Positions 59,802 to 64,000 of a DNA stretch of 64,000 nucleotides are shown in pieces; position 1 is the stretch's first letter; each line of letters begins with the position of its first letter. The DNA comes from Escherichia coli (lineage in GTDB: Bacteria; Pseudomonadota; Gammaproteobacteria; Enterobacterales; Enterobacteriaceae). The position numbers and the translations under genes were made by a program. The DNA is taken from contig CP089930.1 of assembly GCA_021307345.1 (NCBI GenBank), positions 3,596,001 to 3,660,000 of the forward strand, read 5' to 3'. The notes under the pieces are model-generated. The model was not told the DNA's origin and ran no database searches. It saw only the letters and a list, made by a program, of their open reading frames with translations.

Positions 59802-61226
59802 ATGTTAAATGCTAGAAAAATTATTAAAGAAAGCAATATTGCGTTCGGAACTAGTGGTGCTCGCGGTTTAGTGATCGATTTTTCCCATGATGTTTGTGCT
59901 GCGTTCACTCATGCGTTTCTTTCTGTTATTGGTGACAAATACAATTTTAATAAAGTTGCCTTAGCCATCGACAACCGCCCAAGCAGTTACGAAATTGCTC
60001 AGGCATGCGCCTTCGCTATCAAACAACATGGGTTCACTGTTGAATATCATGGTGTAATTCCGACTCCCGCATTAGCTCATTATTCGATGCAGAAACACAT
60101 TCCCTGCATAATGGTCACAGGGAGTCATATCCCTTTTGATCGTAATGGCTTAAAATTCTACAGACCAGATGGTGAAATCACAAAAGAGGATGAGCTCGCA
60201 ATTATAAAGAGTGAGTATACATTTTCGCCTGTAGGTGTATTACCTCATCTTGAAACAAGTACTCAAGGTGCAGACTACTACATTGAGCGTTATGTTTCTC
60301 TTTTTAATCCCGAGATTTTAAAGGGGAAAAGAATAGGGGTATATGAACATTCTAGTGCGGGACGCGATTTATATGCTCCTCTTTTTAATCAATTGGGTGC
60401 AGAGGTCATTTCTCTAGGTAGAAGTGATGAGTTCGTTCCGATTGATACGGAAGCAGTAAGTGATGAAGATCGTATACTTGCAAGAGAGTGGTCTAAAAAA
60501 TATAATCTTGATGTTATTTTCTCAACGGATGGCGATGGTGATCGTCCTTTAGTTGCCGATGAAAATGGTGAATGGCTAAGAGGCGATATTCTGGGATTAC
60601 TTACTGCTATTGAACTTAATATCAAGGCGTTGGCTATTCCAGTGAGTTGTAATACAGCAATTGAACAGTCTAATAACTTTGCAAGTATACAACGAACGAA
60701 AATAGGTTCTCCTTATGTAATTGCAGCGTTTGCAGATCTTGCTAAGCACTTTAATTCAGTCGCTGGTTTTGAAGCTAATGGTGGTTTTCTCCTTGCCTCC
60801 GATTTACAAATTAATGATAAGGAATTAAAATCGTTACCTACACGAGATGCTGTGTTACCAGCATTAATGCTCTTAATAGCTTCTCGCAATAGTACTATTT
60901 CTCAACTGATTAATAATCTTCCTCAGCGATTCACTTGGTCAGATAGAGTTAAAAATTTCCCTTCAGAGTCAAGTCAACAAATTATAAAAAATGCCATATC
61001 ATCACCCAATAATTTCTTTAATAGCTTAGGTTATGAATCATTATCCTGTTCCGCTATTGATGAAACGGATGGTGCAAGATTTACTTTAAATAATGGTGAT
61101 ATTATACATCTCCGTCCTTCCGGTAATGCTCCAGAACTCCGTTGTTATGCTGAGGCCAGTGATGAAAATCAGGCTAAGCAATATGTTACGAATGTGCTGG
61201 GAAATATTACCTCTTTGATTTCTTGA
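59802..61226 (+). CDS. manB: Phosphomannomutase, O-antigen type
   Basis: A 474-residue alpha-D-phosphohexomutase. The start motif is FGTSGARGLV. The phosphoserine loop is VTGSHIPFDRNG with Ser108 (Gly in place of the usual Ala), the metal loop STDGDGDRP, the sugar loop GFEANGGFL, and the phosphate loop RPSGNAPELR. This is the alternative ManB subfamily of O-antigen loci, different in length and sequence from the colanic ManB at 35329. It is last gene of the cluster; 195 bp separate it from gnd. Substrate is inferred from context. Confidence 0.9.
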   Translation: MLNARKIIKESNIAFGTSGARGLVIDFSHDVCAAFTHAFLSVIGDKYNFNKVALAIDNRPSSYEIAQACAFAIKQHGFTVEYHGVIPTPALAHYSMQKHIPCIMVTGSHIPFDRNGLKFYRPDGEITKEDELAIIKSEYTFSPVGVLPHLETSTQGADYYIERYVSLFNPEILKGKRIGVYEHSSAGRDLYAPLFNQLGAEVISLGRSDEFVPIDTEAVSDEDRILAREWSKKYNLDVIFSTDGDGDRPLVADENGEWLRGDILGLLTAIELNIKALAIPVSCNTAIEQSNNFASIQRTKIGSPYVIAAFADLAKHFNSVAGFEANGGFLLASDLQINDKELKSLPTRDAVLPALMLLIASRNSTISQLINNLPQRFTWSDRVKNFPSESSQQIIKNAISSPNNFFNSLGYESLSCSAIDETDGARFTLNNGDIIHLRPSGNAPELRCYAEASDENQAKQYVTNVLGNITSLIS

Positions 61227-61421
61227 TGTTATAGGTTTATCTACGCTTATATGTGTGCTTAGGTTTGATTACAAGTGAATGCTGGTATGCAGGATGAAGA
61301 ACAGTATTCGTTACATTAATGAAATTCAGCACTACACACATTCGTGCAACTTGAGATAACATCTCAATCATATTCAAGTCGCGCATACATCGCGGTGAAC
61401 ACCCCCTGACAGGAGTAAACA
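61227..61421. promoter_or_regulatory. Intergenic region upstream of gnd
   Basis: This 195-bp stretch has no gene. It is the normal upstream sequence of E. coli gnd and holds its promoter; an exact -35/-10 pair could not be selected. AGGAG (61409-61413) before the ATG is a strong ribosome-binding site. It is also the downstream junction of the exchanged O-antigen block. Confidence 0.6.
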
Positions 61422-62828
61422 ATGTCAAAGCAACAGATCGGCGTCGTCGGTATGGCAGTGATGGGGCGCAACCTTGCGCTCAACATCGAAAGCCGTGGTT
61501 ATACCGTCTCTATTTTCAACCGTTCCCGTGAGAAGACGGAAGAAGTGATTGCTGAAAATCCAGGCAAAAAACTGGTTCCTTACTATACGGTGAAAGAGTT
61601 TGTTGAATCTCTTGAAACGCCTCGTCGCATCCTGCTAATGGTGAAAGCAGGTGCAGGCACGGATGCTGCTATTGATTCCCTGAAACCATACCTCGATAAA
61701 GGCGACATCATCATTGATGGTGGTAATACTTTCTTCCAGGACACCATTCGTCGCAACCGTGAGCTTTCCGCAGAAGGTTTTAATTTCATCGGTACTGGTG
61801 TTTCCGGCGGTGAAGAGGGCGCGCTGAAAGGGCCTTCCATCATGCCTGGTGGTCAGAAAGAAGCCTATGAACTGGTTGCGCCAATCCTCACCAAAATTGC
61901 TGCCGTAGCTGAAGATGGCGAACCGTGTGTTACCTATATTGGTGCCGATGGTGCAGGTCACTACGTAAAAATGGTTCACAACGGTATTGAATACGGCGAT
62001 ATGCAGCTGATTGCGGAAGCCTATTCTCTGCTTAAAGGTGGCCTGAACCTTTCCAACGAAGAACTGGCTCAGACTTTCACCGAGTGGAATAACGGTGAGC
62101 TGAGCAGCTACCTGATCGACATCACTAAAGATATCTTCACTAAAAAAGATGAAGACGGTAACTACCTGGTCGATGTGATTCTGGATGAGGCAGCTAACAA
62201 AGGTACTGGTAAGTGGACCAGCCAGAGCGCACTGGATCTCGGTGAGCCTCTGTCACTGATCACTGAATCAGTGTTTGCACGTTACATCTCTTCTCTCAAA
62301 GAGCAGCGTGTTGCGGCGTCTAAAGTACTGTCCGGTCCGCAAGCACAACCTGCAGGCGACAAAGCTGAATTCATTGAGAAAGTTCGTCGTGCGCTTTATC
62401 TGGGTAAGATTGTTTCTTACGCTCAGGGCTTCTCACAGCTACGTGCCGCGTCTGAAGAGTACAACTGGGATCTGAACTATGGTGAAATCGCGAAGATCTT
62501 CCGTGCTGGCTGTATCATCCGCGCTCAGTTCCTGCAGAAAATCACTGATGCTTACGCTGAAAATCCGAAGATCGCTAACTTGCTGTTAGCACCGTACTTC
62601 AAGAAAATCGCCGACGATTATCAGCAAGCTCTGCGTGATGTAGTAGCCTATGCGGTACAGAACGGTATCCCGGTTCCGACCTTCGCCGCTGCGGTTGCCT
62701 ATTATGACAGCTACCGCGCCGCTGTTCTTCCTGCGAACCTGATCCAGGCACAGCGTGACTATTTCGGTGCACATACTTATAAGCGCATTGATAAAGAAGG
62801 TGTGTTCCATACCGAATGGCTGGATTAA
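61422..62828 (+). CDS. gnd: 6-phosphogluconate dehydrogenase, decarboxylating
   Basis: Pentose-phosphate enzyme that converts 6-phosphogluconate and NADP to ribulose-5-phosphate, CO2 and NADPH. It has 468 residues, the full length. NADP-binding motif [15 protein letters not shown], active-site Lys in [13 protein letters not shown] and a C-terminal substrate loop [10 protein letters not shown]. gnd is the downstream marker of E. coli O-antigen loci and often hitchhikes in their exchange; its composition here is normal. Confidence 0.98.
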   Translation: MSKQQIGVVGMAVMGRNLALNIESRGYTVSIFNRSREKTEEVIAENPGKKLVPYYTVKEFVESLETPRRILLMVKAGAGTDAAIDSLKPYLDKGDIIIDGGNTFFQDTIRRNRELSAEGFNFIGTGVSGGEEGALKGPSIMPGGQKEAYELVAPILTKIAAVAEDGEPCVTYIGADGAGHYVKMVHNGIEYGDMQLIAEAYSLLKGGLNLSNEELAQTFTEWNNGELSSYLIDITKDIFTKKDEDGNYLVDVILDEAANKGTGKWTSQSALDLGEPLSLITESVFARYISSLKEQRVAASKVLSGPQAQPAGDKAEFIEKVRRALYLGKIVSYAQGFSQLRAASEEYNWDLNYGEIAKIFRAGCIIRAQFLQKITDAYAENPKIANLLLAPYFKKIADDYQQALRDVVAYAVQNGIPVPTFAAAVAYYDSYRAAVLPANLIQAQRDYFGAHTYKRIDKEGVFHTEWLD

Positions 62829-62856
62829 TCTGATTTAAATCAACTAATCAATGCAA

Positions 62857-62885
62857 GGCCCGGAGAAACCCTTCGGGCTTTTTTA
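62857..62885 (+). terminator. Rho-independent terminator of gnd
   Basis: GCCCGGAG AAACC CTTCGGGC hairpin followed by TTTTTTATT, 28 bp after the gnd stop. Confidence 0.9.
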
Positions 62886-62940
62886 TTATACAAAGCGGCA
62901 GGTTATGGCCTTTTTTTATAATTAATGGTTAAAAAAGCGA

Positions 62941-63076
62941 TATAATACAGAGTCGCACAGCAGGATCGCTGCCTTGACAGTTCATCTACATCAGCGTTAA
63001 AAATCCCGCAGTAGATGAAGCTGTGGTGGTGGATTAATGACCACTCTAAATGTTTAACCGGAAGAAGTCAGAGCTA
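62941..63076 (+). promoter_or_regulatory. ugd -10 element and structured leader
   Basis: TATAAT at 62941-62946 is a perfect -10, putting the start near 62953 and the leader at about 124 nt. The leader has two hairpins: ACAG(C)TTCATCTAC type arms at 62977-62989 with 63011-63024 (13 pairs, one bulge, loop about 21), and GTGGT/ACCAC at 63026-63045. In enteric bacteria ugd answers to PmrA, PhoP and Rcs regulators; no clear box for these was found here. Confidence 0.55.
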
Positions 63077-64000
63077 ATGAAAATAACAATTTCAGGAACA
63101 GGTTATGTTGGTCTTTCAAATGGTATTCTGATTGCGCAAAACCACGAAGTGGTTGCACTGGATATCGTTCAGGCCAAAGTGGACATGCTTAACAAGAAGC
63201 AGTCACCGATTGTTGATAAGGAGATTGAAGAGTATCTGGCGACTAAAGATCTCAATTTCCGCGCTACGACAGATAAGTATGACGCGTATAAAAATGCCGA
63301 TTACGTTATTATTGCCACGCCTACGGATTATGACCCGAAAACAAATTATTTTAATACCTCAAGCGTGGAAGCGGTCATTCGCGATGTGACAGAAATTAAT
63401 CCCAACGCGGTAATGGTGATTAAATCTACAATTCCGGTAGGTTTCACCAAATCAATTAAAGAACGTCTGGGTATCGATAACCTTATTTTCTCTCCGGAAT
63501 TCCTCCGCGAAGGTAAAGCTCTTTACGATAATCTTCATCCTTCACGTATTGTCATCGGTGAGCGTTCAGAACGTGCAGAACGTTTTGCTGCGTTGTTACA
63601 GGAAGGCGCGATTAAGCAAAATATCCCTACACTGTTTACCGACTCCACTGAAGCCGAAGCGATTAAACTTTTCGCTAATACCTATCTGGCGATGCGCGTA
63701 GCATACTTTAATGAACTGGATAGCTATGCAGAAAGTTTAGGTCTGAATACTCGCCAGATTATCGAAGGCGTTTGTCTCGATCCGCGTATTGGCAACCATT
63801 ACAACAATCCTTCGTTTGGTTACGGTGGTTATTGTCTGCCGAAAGATACCAAGCAGTTACTGGCGAACTACCAGTCTGTGCCGAATAACCTGATTTCGGC
63901 AATTGTCGATGCTAACCGCACGCGTAAAGACTTTATTGCCGATGCCATTTTGTCACGCAAGCCACAAGTGGTGGGTATTTATCGTCTGATTATGAAGAGC
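63077..64000 (+). CDS. ugd: UDP-glucose 6-dehydrogenase (partial, C-terminus outside window)
   Basis: Oxidises UDP-glucose to UDP-glucuronate for colanic acid and for lipid A aminoarabinose. The first 308 of about 388 codons are present. The N-terminal NAD motif is [12 protein letters not shown], followed by IIATPTDYD and [10 protein letters not shown]; the catalytic Cys is in [15 protein letters not shown]. The frame is open to the window edge. Not recorded as a closed ORF because its stop lies beyond base 64000. Confidence 0.96.
   Translation, partial: MKITISGTGYVGLSNGILIAQNHEVVALDIVQAKVDMLNKKQSPIVDKEIEEYLATKDLNFRATTDKYDAYKNADYVIIATPTDYDPKTNYFNTSSVEAVIRDVTEINPNAVMVIKSTIPVGFTKSIKERLGIDNLIFSPEFLREGKALYDNLHPSRIVIGERSERAERFAALLQEGAIKQNIPTLFTDSTEAEAIKLFANTYLAMRVAYFNELDSYAESLGLNTRQIIEGVCLDPRIGNHYNNPSFGYGGYCLPKDTKQLLANYQSVPNNLISAIVDANRTRKDFIADAILSRKPQVVGIYRLIMKS

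Overview
The window comes from an enterobacterial chromosome, almost certainly Escherichia coli or a very close relative. Gene order, start sites and protein sequences match the mdtABC - alkA - colanic acid - O-antigen - gnd - ugd region as I remember it from E. coli K-12, read here in the reverse of the usual K-12 map direction. No tRNA, rRNA, CRISPR array, prophage or intact insertion sequence was seen. The only gene families that would mark one strain are the O-antigen genes between galF and gnd. No database search was possible, so names rest on recognition of sequence, motifs and context.

Layout. (1) 1-5225, minus strand: the mdtABC multidrug efflux operon (mdtC cut by the window edge), with a BaeR-type box in front of mdtA. 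(2) 5395-5937: two tandem copies of a type I toxin-antitoxin unit, each an 18-residue Ibs peptide on the plus strand and a Sib antisense RNA on the minus strand. (3) 6105-9459: three overlapping genes for a von Willebrand A protein, a PP2C phosphatase and a Hanks-type membrane kinase (yegL, pphC/yegK, yegI), facing an Hsp70-like gene (yegD). (4) 10958-20362: housekeeping genes alkA, dgcE/yegE, udk, dcd, asmA and yegH. (5) 20569-43782: the colanic acid (M antigen) operon wza to wcaM, preceded by an RcsAB box, a long leader with a terminator-like hairpin, and JUMPStart/ops. (6) 43957-44850: galF. (7) 45109-61226: the O-antigen cluster with its own JUMPStart/ops, in the order rmlBDAC, wzx, three glycosyltransferase-like genes, wzy, a GT2 gene, gmd-fcl-gmm-manC, a GT2 gene, manB. 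(8) 61422-64000: gnd and the 5' part of ugd.

How the genes work together. The colanic block carries export and tyrosine-kinase control (wza, wzb, wzc), glycosyl and acetyl transferases (wcaA, B, C, E, F, I, L), polymerase (wcaD), GDP-fucose synthesis (gmd, fcl, manC, manB, gmm), initiating glucose-phosphate transferase (wcaJ), flippase (wzxC), pyruvyl transferase (wcaK) and a Tat-exported beta-helix protein (wcaM). The O-antigen block supplies dTDP-L-rhamnose and a second, diverged GDP-mannose/GDP-L-fucose pathway, so a repeat unit containing L-rhamnose and L-fucose (and perhaps mannose) is expected, made by the Wzx/Wzy route. galF and ugd lie at the UDP-sugar edge of both pathways.

Base composition changes sharply. 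Colanic genes have normal E. coli composition. From about 48.7 to 55.1 kb the sequence is strikingly AT-rich, then intermediate to 61.2 kb, and normal again at gnd, as expected for an O-antigen locus exchanged between strains. The least explained items are the AT-rich glycosyltransferase-like genes, a large inverted repeat upstream of yegH, an operator-like palindrome in front of yegL, an RcsAB-like box in front of galF, and the structured leaders of udk, wza and ugd.
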